From assembly GCA_964440875.1 (NCBI GenBank), contig CAYTTS010000006.1, positions 1-32,415 of the forward strand: a stretch of 32,415 bases of DNA. The letters run 5' to 3'. The DNA is from JAAZDN01 sp964440875 (GTDB lineage: Bacteria > Bacillota_I > Bacilli_A > Erysipelotrichales > Erysipelotrichaceae). The notes beneath the pieces were generated by a model, which was not told where the DNA came from, ran no database searches, and was given only the letters and a program-made list of their open reading frames with translations. Positions within the stretch are counted from its first letter, which is position 1. Each line of letters starts with the position of its first letter. The position numbers and the translations under genes were made by a program. This document shows, in pieces, positions 24,428 through 32,415 of the stretch.

Positions 24428-24766
24428 ATGTCAAGTAAAAAAGTTAAAAGAAAATTAAGATTTAATTCATCAAGAGTAATTGTAAGTTTAATATTGTTTG
24501 CGATATCAGGATATTTAATATTTAGTGTTGCTCAAGAGGTTGCTATGACAATCAATTTATCAAGTAATCTACAATCACTTAATGCTAAATTAGAAGATAT
24601 TGAAAACGAAACGAGAAACCTACAAGAGCGAAAAGAAAAACTCGAAGATCCAAACTATATTAAATCATACGCAAGAGGAGAATATTCTATTACAAAAGAA
24701 GGCGAACAAGTATTTAGACTTCCTTCTGCAAATAGTAAAAAAGATCAAGACGCAAGCGACGAGTAG
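24428..24766 (+). CDS. divIC: Cell division protein DivIC/FtsB family
   Basis: Small bitopic membrane protein of the divisome, a partner of FtsL and DivIB. The 112 residues have a basic cytoplasmic tail (1-14), one membrane helix (about 16-36), a coiled coil (about 42-75), and the DPNYIKSYARGEYSITKEGEQVFRLP signature of the family. The start is the ATG at 24428 with AGAGGTG upstream and 1 base from the rqcP stop; an in-frame ATG at 24410 lies inside rqcP. Presence of this gene and murJ suggests a septal peptidoglycan wall. Confidence 0.92.
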   Translation: MSSKKVKRKLRFNSSRVIVSLILFAISGYLIFSVAQEVAMTINLSSNLQSLNAKLEDIENETRNLQERKEKLEDPNYIKSYARGEYSITKEGEQVFRLPSANSKKDQDASDE

Positions 24767-24783
24767 TAAGAAGGAGTGATTTC

Positions 24784-25992
24784 GTGTTTAGAAAAATACA
24801 ACATAGAGTATTTAGAGATCCGATACATGGTTACATTAACATTCATGACCAAGTAATCTGGGATTGTATTAACACTAAAGAATTTCAAAGATTAAGAAGA
24901 ATTAAACAGTTAGGAGCTTCTCATCAGGTTTATCAAACAGCAGAACATTCAAGATTCTCACACTCACTTGGAGTATATGAAGTCGCTAGAAGAATGTTAA
25001 GCGAGGTATCTGATCTAGAAGAAAACATTAGTAAATATGATAAAACAATAACTTTATTGGCCGCTCTTCTACATGATGTAGGACACGGTCCTTTTTCACA
25101 TACATTTGAATCAGTAAGCAGAATAAATCATGAAGAATATACAGAAATGATTATATTAGGAGATACTGAGATCAATGAAGTATTGAGTAAGGTTGATGAG
25201 AGATTACCAAGTGAAGTTTGCGCGATAATTAATCACACACATAAAAACCCAATTTTATCACAAATAATATCAAGTCAATTAGATGCAGATCGTATGGATT
25301 ATCTTTTAAGAGATGCATATTTTACAGGAACAAGTTATGGTTCATTTGATATAAATCGATTGTTGAGGACTATGCGTGTAGTTGATAATAAACTAGTTAT
25401 AAAAGAGAGTGGTGTTCATGCAGTAGAAGACTACATAATGGCAAGATACCATATGTACTGGAATGTTTACTTCCATTCAACTTCAAGATCGTATGAAGCA
25501 GTTTTATATAGTTTATTTCAAAGAATGAATGATTTAAAAAACACTGAAATTATGGATGATTATCCACGTTTAAAAGATTTTTTAACCGAAGAAGTACCAA
25601 GCATCCAATCACATTTGGCACTTGATGAATCAATTATGATTTATTACTTCAGTGAGATGCAAAAATCAAAAGATAAGGTTCTAAGGGATTTATCTAATCG
25701 ACTTTTAAATAGAAAGTTATTTAAGGCCCATGATTATGATAATGATTTAAAAGAAAAACAAAGAATCGAAATGGCTTTAATTGAGAAAGGATATGACCCT
25801 AAATATTATTTATCAACAGATAATTTGGGCCAAACGCCTTATAAACCATATGAAAGTGAAACATCGCAATTAATATATATCTTAGTTAAAGATAATGAAG
25901 TAAGAGACTTATCGGAAGTTAGTGAAATTGTTTTTGCAATATCATCAGGAAAAGAAAAAAGTGAAAGTAAAATCTTTTACCCAAATAAATAG
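24784..25992 (+). CDS. HD-domain phosphohydrolase, YwfO type
   Basis: A 402-residue HD-superfamily enzyme close to the B. subtilis YwfO and E. faecalis EF1143 family, some members of which hydrolyse dNTPs to nucleoside and triphosphate and are controlled by dGTP. The N-terminal RDPIHGYINIHDQV and RLRRIKQLGASHQVYQTAEH segments are family hallmarks. The metal site is His60 in RFSHSLGVYE, His97-Asp98 in LLHDVGHGPFSH, and an Asp in DADRMDYLLRDAY (167-179). The start is GTG at 24784 with AAGGAGTGA upstream. It is 17 bases after divIC. Exact substrate not readable from sequence. Confidence 0.88.
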   Translation: MFRKIQHRVFRDPIHGYINIHDQVIWDCINTKEFQRLRRIKQLGASHQVYQTAEHSRFSHSLGVYEVARRMLSEVSDLEENISKYDKTITLLAALLHDVGHGPFSHTFESVSRINHEEYTEMIILGDTEINEVLSKVDERLPSEVCAIINHTHKNPILSQIISSQLDADRMDYLLRDAYFTGTSYGSFDINRLLRTMRVVDNKLVIKESGVHAVEDYIMARYHMYWNVYFHSTSRSYEAVLYSLFQRMNDLKNTEIMDDYPRLKDFLTEEVPSIQSHLALDESIMIYYFSEMQKSKDKVLRDLSNRLLNRKLFKAHDYDNDLKEKQRIEMALIEKGYDPKYYLSTDNLGQTPYKPYESETSQLIYILVKDNEVRDLSEVSEIVFAISSGKEKSESKIFYPNK

Positions 25993-26008
25993 AAAGCTGG
26001 ATAATTAA

Positions 26009-27214
26009 ATGAATAATGTATATAAATTAAATAGAGAAAATGTTGCTAGTCAATTAGCAGAAGATAGTGTCATGATTTTATTTTCAGGACATAGTATCAA
26101 AAGTAGTGCTGATGGAGAATATCCATTTGTTGTAAATAGAAACTTCTATCATTTAACAGGAATAAATGAGCCAAACTTAATATTAGTAATGACTAATGAA
26201 AAGACAAATTTATTTATCGAAGAAAGTGATGAAATGTTTGAAAAGTGGATTGGCACGAAAGTAAGTATTGAAAAAGCTAAAGAATTATCTAATATTACTG
26301 ATATTAAATATTTAGACGACTTTAGTGAAGAGGTTTTTAAAGATTATACTAATGTTTACTTAGACTTAGAAGTAGATCAAATTTCACATTTTGAAACATT
26401 AGCTGAGAAGTTCGCAAAAGAACATAATTTAAAGGCAATTAATGCGTATGATATATTAGCGAAAAGCCGTAGTGTTAAATCAGCTAAAGAAGTAGATAAA
26501 GTAAGAGAAGCATTACACATTACTAATCGTGGTTTAAATAGAATCATGGATAACTTAAAACCAGATATTCGTGAAAGTGTCTTAGAAGCTCACTTTGATT
26601 TTGAACTTAAGTCAGAAAATGTAATTAATGCTTTTGATACAATTGCGGCATCAGGGAAAAATGCAACAACACTACATTATGTAACAAATAATGAATTTAC
26701 TAAAAAAGATGATTTAATCTTATTTGACTTAGGGGCAACAAAAGATCTTTACTGTGCAGATATCTCAAGAACTTATCCAGTAAGTGGGAAGTTTACAGAA
26801 AGACAAAAAGAGTTATACAATCTTGTACTTGAAGTTGAAGAAATGGTTATTCAAGCTATTAAACCAGGTGTAACAATGGAAGAGTTAAATAATATTGTTA
26901 TCGATCACTATGCAAGTGAGTTAGTAAGACTAAATGTAATTAAAGATCGTTATGATGTAAAAGATTATTACTACCATGGAGTTTCTCACTCACTAGGTTT
27001 AGATACTCATGATGTTGGCTTAAGTAGATCAGACAAACTTGAAGCTGGTAATATTATTACAGTTGAGCCAGGTTTATACATTGCTGAGGAAAATATCGGA
27101 ATCAGAATTGAAGATAATATCTTAGTTACAGAAGATGGATATGAAAACTTATCTCATTTCATAATTAAGACTGTTGATGAGATTGAGGAGTACATGGCAA
27201 ATGTCAAAGCGTAA
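26009..27214 (+). CDS. pepP: Xaa-Pro aminopeptidase (M24B)
   Basis: Dinuclear metal enzyme that removes the first residue from peptides with Pro in position 2; cytoplasmic, no signal peptide. The 401 residues have the aminopeptidase P N-terminal domain (1-150, with NRNFYHLTGINEPN) and the pita-bread catalytic domain. Predicted metal ligands are Asp240, Asp251, His327, Glu353 and Glu368, all in canonical surroundings (FDLGATKDLYCADISRTYP, HGVSHSLGLDTHD, TVEPGLYI, IRIEDN). The ribosome site is weak (GGAT). The 3' end overlaps the next gene by 14 bases. Confidence 0.93.
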   Translation: MNNVYKLNRENVASQLAEDSVMILFSGHSIKSSADGEYPFVVNRNFYHLTGINEPNLILVMTNEKTNLFIEESDEMFEKWIGTKVSIEKAKELSNITDIKYLDDFSEEVFKDYTNVYLDLEVDQISHFETLAEKFAKEHNLKAINAYDILAKSRSVKSAKEVDKVREALHITNRGLNRIMDNLKPDIRESVLEAHFDFELKSENVINAFDTIAASGKNATTLHYVTNNEFTKKDDLILFDLGATKDLYCADISRTYPVSGKFTERQKELYNLVLEVEEMVIQAIKPGVTMEELNNIVIDHYASELVRLNVIKDRYDVKDYYYHGVSHSLGLDTHDVGLSRSDKLEAGNIITVEPGLYIAEENIGIRIEDNILVTEDGYENLSHFIIKTVDEIEEYMANVKA

Positions 27215-27548
27215 TAAAGAATATATATTTATAGGCTCATTAGTCGTTTTATTTTTAGGATTAATTGTTTTTACACGTATTCAACTAGGTAAAAATGCTG
27301 AATCTATAACAAAAATAGAGATTAGGGAAAAAGATGATGTTATTAAAACATTAGAATTTAATGAAGATGGTCGTCATACGATCAAGGTTAAGAATGGTCA
27401 TATGACCATAGTAGTTGAAAATGAAGTTTATTGGGTTGAGGATGTTGATTGTCCCGATAAAATTTGCGAGTCAGTTGGTGAAGTGAAAAAAGGCAGTGAT
27501 AAATTAATTGTATGCCTTCCAAATGATATTGTAATTGTCCAAGTATAG
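27201..27548 (+). CDS. NusG domain II-containing membrane-anchored protein
   Basis: A 115-residue protein with an N-terminal membrane helix (about 8-26) and an outside domain of the NusG-II (DUF1312) type. It includes the WVEDVDCPDKICESVG cysteine pair and the LIVCLPNDIVIVQV end seen in this family. Function of the family is unknown; in many Firmicutes such genes lie near lipid or electron-transfer genes. The start is the ATG at 27201, chosen because GAGGAG is 10 bases upstream and the frame has no good site before it; it lies inside the pepP 3' end, so the two are coupled. murJ follows after 15 bases. Confidence 0.85.
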   Translation: MSKRNKEYIFIGSLVVLFLGLIVFTRIQLGKNAESITKIEIREKDDVIKTLEFNEDGRHTIKVKNGHMTIVVENEVYWVEDVDCPDKICESVGEVKKGSDKLIVCLPNDIVIVQV

Positions 27549-27563
27549 AAGGTTGTGTAATTT

Positions 27564-29108
27564 ATGAGTAAAGTTAATATGCAGAAAAGTGCTACAGTAA
27601 TATTTATATTATCGGTATTATCTAAGTTGTTTGGTATTGTTAGAGAAACTGTAATGTATTATTACTATGGTACAGGAGCAGTAAATGGTGCCTATATCGT
27701 TGCATCAGGGATACCAAATATTTTGTTTGGTATTATCGCGGGGGGATTAATTTCTACTTTTATTCCAATATATAGTAGAGTCCTTGAAAAAGAAGGAAAA
27801 GATAGAGCATCACGTTTTATGAATAATACGTTGACGATGATTTTCATGATTTCGGTAGTCTTCTTATTATTTGGATTGATTTTCACTGAAGAATTAGTAC
27901 ACTTAAGTGCACGCGGATTTGAAGGTGACGTATTTGATTTAACAGTTAAATTTACAAAAGTAACCTTATATGCCCTTCTAACTAATGGGATTGCCAGTAT
28001 TTTTACTGGATATCATCAGTTTGAAGGACGCTTTTATGCAGCGCCAGTATCAGGTTTCTTTTTAAACTTTGTAGTTATTGGATCAATCTTTGTCAGTTAT
28101 AAAACAGATCCTATTGTTCTAGTTTACGGTATCGTTGGAGGATCACTACTACAGTTATTATTCTCATTATTTGTCGCTAAGTTCAGTGGTAAATATAAGT
28201 ATAAGTTTGTATTTGATGTTAAAGATCAATATATTAAACCAATGATTATTATGGCACTTCCAATTATAATTGGATCATCAATAAGTCAAATTAATAACCT
28301 TATTGATAGAACGATAGCTTCAAGTATTTCAATGGAATCTGTTACAGTCGTTAATAATGCCTCGAAAATTAGTGGTGCAGTATTTAATCTATTTGTAACA
28401 TCACTAACAACAGTTATGTATCCAACGGTTATTAGACAAGCTAATAGAAAAGAATTTGGAAGTTTAAAAAATACGATAACAGAAATAATGAATATTATTT
28501 CAATTATTGTTCTTCCAGCCACAGTTGGAGTAATTGTTTTATCAGGACCTATAGTTAGTTTATTCTTTAATATCGACGGAAACTCATTACCATCTGAACT
28601 TCTAAATATTCAATATGCACTAATTGGTGCGACAGTCGGACTATTTGCAATGAGTATTAAGGATGTTTTAATAAGAGTATTCTACTCATTAAATGATTCA
28701 CTAACACCAGTTATCGCATCAGCGATAGCAGTACTAATTAACGTTGGATTAAACTTAGCATTAGCGCCAATATTAGGTGCACCAGGTTTAACACTTGCAA
28801 CGAGTATTTCAGCATTAGTAAGTACGGTAATTTTATACCTAATCTTAAATAAGCGACTACAAGGATTACATACTAGCCGCCTATTAAAGACAGTTATAAA
28901 AATATCTATAGCATCAATCTTAATGGGAATAATTGTGTTTATTGTTGATTTCTTTGGTTCAAAAGTATTATCTAATACAATAAGTATTGTATTATCAGTT
29001 TCAGCAGGTGGACTAGTCTATATAGCGGCAATTTATGCACTGAAAGTACCTGAATTCTTTGATGTCTTAAATATGTTAAAAAAGAAATTTAAAATAGGTA
29101 ATAAATAA
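27564..29108 (+). CDS. murJ: Lipid II flippase MurJ
   Basis: Polytopic MOP-family exporter that flips lipid II across the membrane for peptidoglycan synthesis. The 514 residues show about 14 hydrophobic segments. The first helix carries LSKLFGIVRETVMYYYYG, with the conserved charged residues of the MurJ cavity, and the second carries ASGIPNILFGIIAGGLISTFIPIYSR, the MviN hallmark. The product is clearly MurJ rather than Wzx or SpoVB, judged by the SKxxGxxRE start, although Wzx-type transport is less easily excluded because polysaccharide genes follow. The ATG has AAGG 11 bases upstream; the next gene begins 1 base after the stop. Confidence 0.88.
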   Translation: MSKVNMQKSATVIFILSVLSKLFGIVRETVMYYYYGTGAVNGAYIVASGIPNILFGIIAGGLISTFIPIYSRVLEKEGKDRASRFMNNTLTMIFMISVVFLLFGLIFTEELVHLSARGFEGDVFDLTVKFTKVTLYALLTNGIASIFTGYHQFEGRFYAAPVSGFFLNFVVIGSIFVSYKTDPIVLVYGIVGGSLLQLLFSLFVAKFSGKYKYKFVFDVKDQYIKPMIIMALPIIIGSSISQINNLIDRTIASSISMESVTVVNNASKISGAVFNLFVTSLTTVMYPTVIRQANRKEFGSLKNTITEIMNIISIIVLPATVGVIVLSGPIVSLFFNIDGNSLPSELLNIQYALIGATVGLFAMSIKDVLIRVFYSLNDSLTPVIASAIAVLINVGLNLALAPILGAPGLTLATSISALVSTVILYLILNKRLQGLHTSRLLKTVIKISIASILMGIIVFIVDFFGSKVLSNTISIVLSVSAGGLVYIAAIYALKVPEFFDVLNMLKKKFKIGNK

Positions 29109-29109
29109 G

Positions 29110-30315
29110 ATGAGTAAGATTACAATCTTTACAAATCACTATCAACCAGAAAGTTTTCGTATCAATGAAATTTCTAAAAAATTTAGTGAAAATAATGATG
29201 TATCAGTAATATGCCAGGTTCCTAATTATCCAAATGGAGATTTTTACCCTGGCTATTCAAATCGAAAAAATAAAGAAGAAGTAATCGATGATATTAAAAT
29301 AAAGCGCTTGTTTACAATCCCACGTAAACAAAGCTCTTTTATGCTTGTCTTAAACTATCTTAGTTATATGTTATCAACTATGTTTTACGGCAGATTTAGT
29401 AAAGATAAAACAGATCATGTTTATGTATACGTTACATCTCCAATCTTTCTAGCATATGGGGCCTTAAATTTTGCCAAAAGAAACAAGGTGAAATCGACTT
29501 TATATTTATTGGATTTATGGCCTGAGTCTTTATTTTCAATATTGAAGACAGAAAATAATTTTATTAAGAAAGTCTTTAACAAGAAAATAAATAAATTATA
29601 TCATCGCTTCGATAATATAATTGTCGGCTCAGAAAGTTTTAAAGATTCACTAATAAAACGTGGTGTAAGCGAAGATAAGATTACTTACCTTCCTCAACAC
29701 GCAGATGAAATATTAGCTACACCAATTGAGATAAGTAAAGAAGATAATAATCTAAAAATTGTTTTCACAGGTAATATGGGAAGTGCTCAGGGTTTAGATA
29801 TCTTAGTTGATAGTATCGAAATATTAGATAAAGAGAATATTAATAATGTAATTGTTACTATGGTTGGCGATGGTCGAAATAGAGTTAACATAGAAAATAT
29901 AATTAAAAAGAAAAATCTAGAGAAGTATTTTAACTTCGTAGGTAGAGTAAAACAAGAAGAAGTGATCAATTATTTAAAAGATAATCATTTTGGATTTGTC
30001 TCATTAAAAGATATTGATCCATTAAATAAAACACTACCTGCTAAGGTACAATCATATATGTCATATGGTATACCAATATTGTCATGTGGATCACCTGAGA
30101 CAAAACGTTTAATCGATAAAGTAAATTGTGGTATTTCTAGTGATGGAAACGCCTTAGATCTATCTGAAGTAATAAAATATGGATTAACTTTAAGTGAAAA
30201 TGATTTAAAGGAAATGGGTTATAATGGTAACAAGTATAGTAAAGCTGAATTTGATATAAATATTTTGGTAGCTAAAATGCTAAAGATTATGAAAGAAGGA
30301 CAATTAGATGTTTAA
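29110..30315 (+). CDS. WbuB-like family 4 glycosyltransferase
   Basis: Cytoplasmic GT-B transferase of 401 residues. The N-terminal half opens with ITIFTNHYQPESFRINE and CQVPNYPNGDFYPGY, typical of WbuB, an L-fucosamine transferase of O-antigen and capsule loci. The C-terminal half has the nucleotide-sugar binding FTGNMGSAQGLDIL and YMSYGIPILSCGSPETKRLI segments, the latter with the E-x7-E-like region of GT4. Context supports the substrate: the next genes match UDP-L-FucNAc synthesis. The stop overlaps the capE start by 8 bases. The acceptor cannot be read from sequence. Confidence 0.85.
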   Translation: MSKITIFTNHYQPESFRINEISKKFSENNDVSVICQVPNYPNGDFYPGYSNRKNKEEVIDDIKIKRLFTIPRKQSSFMLVLNYLSYMLSTMFYGRFSKDKTDHVYVYVTSPIFLAYGALNFAKRNKVKSTLYLLDLWPESLFSILKTENNFIKKVFNKKINKLYHRFDNIIVGSESFKDSLIKRGVSEDKITYLPQHADEILATPIEISKEDNNLKIVFTGNMGSAQGLDILVDSIEILDKENINNVIVTMVGDGRNRVNIENIIKKKNLEKYFNFVGRVKQEEVINYLKDNHFGFVSLKDIDPLNKTLPAKVQSYMSYGIPILSCGSPETKRLIDKVNCGISSDGNALDLSEVIKYGLTLSENDLKEMGYNGNKYSKAEFDINILVAKMLKIMKEGQLDV

Positions 30316-31315
30316 AGATAAAATATTATTAATAACAGGTGGAACAGGATCTTTTGGTCATGCTCTTCTAAGAAGATTTATTAAAGAAGATATTAAAGAA
30401 ATAAGAATATTATCTCGTGATGAGAAGAAACAAGATGATATGAGAAAAGAATTTAATGATGATAGATTAAAGTTTTTTATTGGAGATGTTAGAGATCGCT
30501 CAAGTTTAACAGCGGCAGTTCGTGGAGCGGATTATATATTCCATGCAGCGGCGCTTAAACAAGTGCCATCTTGTGAGTTTTTCCCAATTGAAGCTGTTAA
30601 AACTAATATCTTAGGAACTGATAATGTTTTAGAAGAAGCTATTTTACATAATGTTAAGAAAGTTGTCTGCTTATCTACTGATAAAGCAGCTTATCCAATT
30701 AATGCAATGGGAATTTCTAAAGCAATGATGGAGAAGACATTTGTTGCTAAGGCAAGAATGAGTGAAAACACAGTTATTTGTGGAACGAGATATGGAAATG
30801 TTATGGCATCTAGAGGATCAGTGATCCCTTTATTCTTTGAACAAATTAAAAACGGGAATCCAATAACAATTACAAATCCAAATATGACAAGATTTTTAAT
30901 GAGCTTAGATGAGGCAGTTGATTTAGTGTTATTTGCTTTTGAGCACGGACAATCTGGAGATATTTTCGTTCAAAAATCACCGGCAAGTACAGTTGGAGAC
31001 TTAGCACAAGCTATTTTAGACATTACAGGGTCAGATATTAAGCCAAAAATCATTGGAACACGTCATGGTGAAAAAGTTTATGAAACTCTATTAACTAAGG
31101 AAGAATATTCAAAAGCAGATGACTTAGAAAATTACTACCGTGTACCGATGGATCAAAGAGACTTAAACTATGATAAGTACTTTAGTGAAGGTGAAGAAGT
31201 TGAAGATGAGAAAGAATATAATTCACATAATACGTATCAGTTAAGTGTTGATGAGATAAAAGAGAAGTTATTTGATTTATATGAAATTCAAGATGAAATA
31301 AAGAAATATATTTAG
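30308..31315 (+). CDS. capE: UDP-GlcNAc 4,6-dehydratase/5-epimerase (CapE/FnlA)
   Basis: First enzyme of UDP-L-FucNAc synthesis: dehydrates and epimerises UDP-GlcNAc using bound NADP. The 335-residue extended SDR protein has GGTGSFG (11-17). The active-site region STDKAAYPINAMGISKAMMEK (123-143) has Met134 in place of the usual Tyr of YxxxK and keeps Lys138, as in the CapE/FlaA1/WbjB group. The end is acidic and ends in a region related to YNSHNTYQLS of the CapE family. A PseB-type enzyme (5-epimerising, pseudaminate pathway) is the main alternative; the capF next door argues for the FucNAc route. RBS AAGGA lies in the upstream gene. Confidence 0.9.
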   Translation: MFKDKILLITGGTGSFGHALLRRFIKEDIKEIRILSRDEKKQDDMRKEFNDDRLKFFIGDVRDRSSLTAAVRGADYIFHAAALKQVPSCEFFPIEAVKTNILGTDNVLEEAILHNVKKVVCLSTDKAAYPINAMGISKAMMEKTFVAKARMSENTVICGTRYGNVMASRGSVIPLFFEQIKNGNPITITNPNMTRFLMSLDEAVDLVLFAFEHGQSGDIFVQKSPASTVGDLAQAILDITGSDIKPKIIGTRHGEKVYETLLTKEEYSKADDLENYYRVPMDQRDLNYDKYFSEGEEVEDEKEYNSHNTYQLSVDEIKEKLFDLYEIQDEIKKYI

Positions 31316-31324
31316 GGGGTAAGT

Positions 31325-32415
31325 ATGAAGTTATTAATTACTGGATCTAATGGATTTGTCGCTAAAAATTTAATTAGCTCACTAAAATATCAAGAGGATA
31401 CTGAATTACTACTATATAATCGTAGTAATACTAATGATGACTTAAAAAGATACTGTCAAGAAGCTGATTTTGTTATTCATTTAGCGGGTGTAAACCGTAG
31501 CGAGAGTAGTGATGATTTCTATGATACAAATAAGGGTTTAACTGAGTTAATTATCGATTACTTAGAAGAAGCTAATAATTTAGTACCAATCTTATTATCA
31601 AGTAGTATTCAAGCTGAGTTAGACAATGTATATGGTAAGAGTAAAAAAGCTGGTGAGGACTTAATAATTAATTATAGTAAGAAAAATAATGTGCCAGTAT
31701 ATATTTATCAATTAGAAAACTTATTTGGAAAATGGAGTCGTCCTTTCTATAACTCAGTCGTTGCGACATGGTGCCACAGTATTGCTCGTGATGAGGAAAT
31801 AGTAGTTAATGATGAAAACTATGAGATCACCCTATTATATATTGATGATTTAGTTAAAGATATAATAGAGAAAATAAATTTAGAAGAGAGAACTTTTGAA
31901 ACATACTATCAAGTAAGTCCTACTTATAAAACAACACTAGGAATTATTAGAGATACTTTATATGAGTTTAAAGAAAATCGTAAGAGTTTATATATAGCTG
32001 ATATGAGTGATGAGTTAACATCAAAGTTATATAGTACTTACTTAAGTTATTTACCTACTGATGATTTTTCATATCCACTATTAACACATAGTGATAGTCG
32101 TGGTAGTTTTACAGAATTATTAAAAGCGAAAAGCTTTGGTCAAGTAAGTGTTAATGTTTCAGCCCCGTTTGAAGTTAAGGGTGAGCATTGGCATCATTCA
32201 AAAAATGAGAAGTTTATCGTTTTAAAAGGAAAGGCTTCAATTAAGTTTAGAAATATTTACAGTGATGAAGTAATAGAATATATCGTGAGTGACAAGAAGT
32301 TTGAGGTAGTCGATATACCAACTGGCTATACACATAATATAGCGAACTTATTAGATGAAGATTTAGTTACCCTGATGTGGGTAAATGAGGTGTTTGATCC
32401 AAGTGATACAGATAC
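31325..32415 (+). CDS. capF: Bifunctional CapF/FnlB reductase-epimerase (3' end cut off)
   Basis: Second enzyme of UDP-L-FucNAc synthesis. About 363 codons are present and no stop is reached at the window edge; the family is about 370 residues, so little is missing. The N-terminal SDR part has LLITGSNGFVAKN, VIHLAGVNRSE and YGKSKKAGED, with the Tyr-x3-Lys pair. The C-terminal cupin part has DSRGSFTELLKAKSFGQVS and GEHWHHSKNEKFIVLKGKA with the zinc-binding His and Glu of CapF, which epimerises C3 before the SDR part reduces C4. The ATG has AGGGGGT 4 bases upstream. A capG/fnlC 2-epimerase is expected beyond the window. Confidence 0.93.
   Translation, partial: MKLLITGSNGFVAKNLISSLKYQEDTELLLYNRSNTNDDLKRYCQEADFVIHLAGVNRSESSDDFYDTNKGLTELIIDYLEEANNLVPILLSSSIQAELDNVYGKSKKAGEDLIINYSKKNNVPVYIYQLENLFGKWSRPFYNSVVATWCHSIARDEEIVVNDENYEITLLYIDDLVKDIIEKINLEERTFETYYQVSPTYKTTLGIIRDTLYEFKENRKSLYIADMSDELTSKLYSTYLSYLPTDDFSYPLLTHSDSRGSFTELLKAKSFGQVSVNVSAPFEVKGEHWHHSKNEKFIVLKGKASIKFRNIYSDEVIEYIVSDKKFEVVDIPTGYTHNIANLLDEDLVTLMWVNEVFDPSDTD

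Noticed and set aside
1..32415. Insertion sequences, CRISPR arrays, prophage, tRNA or rRNA genes
   Set aside because: Read on both strands; no transposase, spaced direct repeats, integrase, tRNA cloverleaf or rRNA segment was recognised.

Overview
The window is the replication origin region of an AT-rich bacterium related to the Firmicutes (Bacillota), possibly from a lineage close to the Mollicutes such as Izemoplasma or Haloplasma; that placement is inference. The standard code is used: TGA ends ribF and mfd and Trp is TGG. AGGAGG-type ribosome sites precede most genes. Genes point away from a single switch point at about 17.1-17.7 kb, so transcription follows replication on both arms.

Left arm (minus strand, read right to left): dnaA, dnaN, S4-domain yaaA, recF, gyrB, gyrA, serS, the SRP RNA gene ffs, tadA, truB, ribF, a divergent RelA/SpoT-domain gene, dnaX, recR and nadK. 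These supply replication initiation, the sliding clamp and clamp loader, recombination repair, DNA supercoiling, serine charging, protein targeting, tRNA modification and flavin and NADP cofactors. Controls seen here are an extended -10 promoter for yaaA-recF-gyrB-gyrA, a hairpin terminator after dnaN, and a T-box riboswitch before serS whose UCU specifier and UGGC bulge both fit tRNA-Ser. Two perfect 16-bp parS-type sites flank serS, one of them inside the T-box leader.

Origin: dnaA-box clusters lie on both sides of dnaA, as in Bacillus subtilis. Upstream (dnaA-rpmH, about 525 bp) there are eight boxes or near-boxes arranged as four close pairs. Downstream (dnaA-dnaN) two adjacent boxes, a GCCC block and a run of A-centred triplets resemble the B. 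subtilis basal unwinding element.

Right arm (plus strand): rpmH (44 codons), rnpA, yidC, jag/khpB, pth, mfd, a SpoVT-like regulator, rqcP, divIC, a YwfO-type HD phosphohydrolase, an Xaa-Pro aminopeptidase, a small NusG-II-domain membrane protein and murJ. The window ends in a polysaccharide locus: a WbuB-like glycosyltransferase, capE/fnlA and a capF/fnlB cut by the window edge, which together suggest UDP-L-FucNAc synthesis and transfer. In B. subtilis the pth-mfd-spoVT-rqcP-divIC block lies on the other side of the origin, and its sporulation genes fin, spoVB, yabP and yabQ are missing here.

No insertion sequence, CRISPR array, tRNA or rRNA was found. Most of the window is conserved housekeeping DNA. 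The points most worth a second look are the parS site inside a T-box leader, the paired-box bipartite origin, the altered RelA/SpoT domain, a YidC without its groove arginine, and a possibly leaderless rnpA mRNA.
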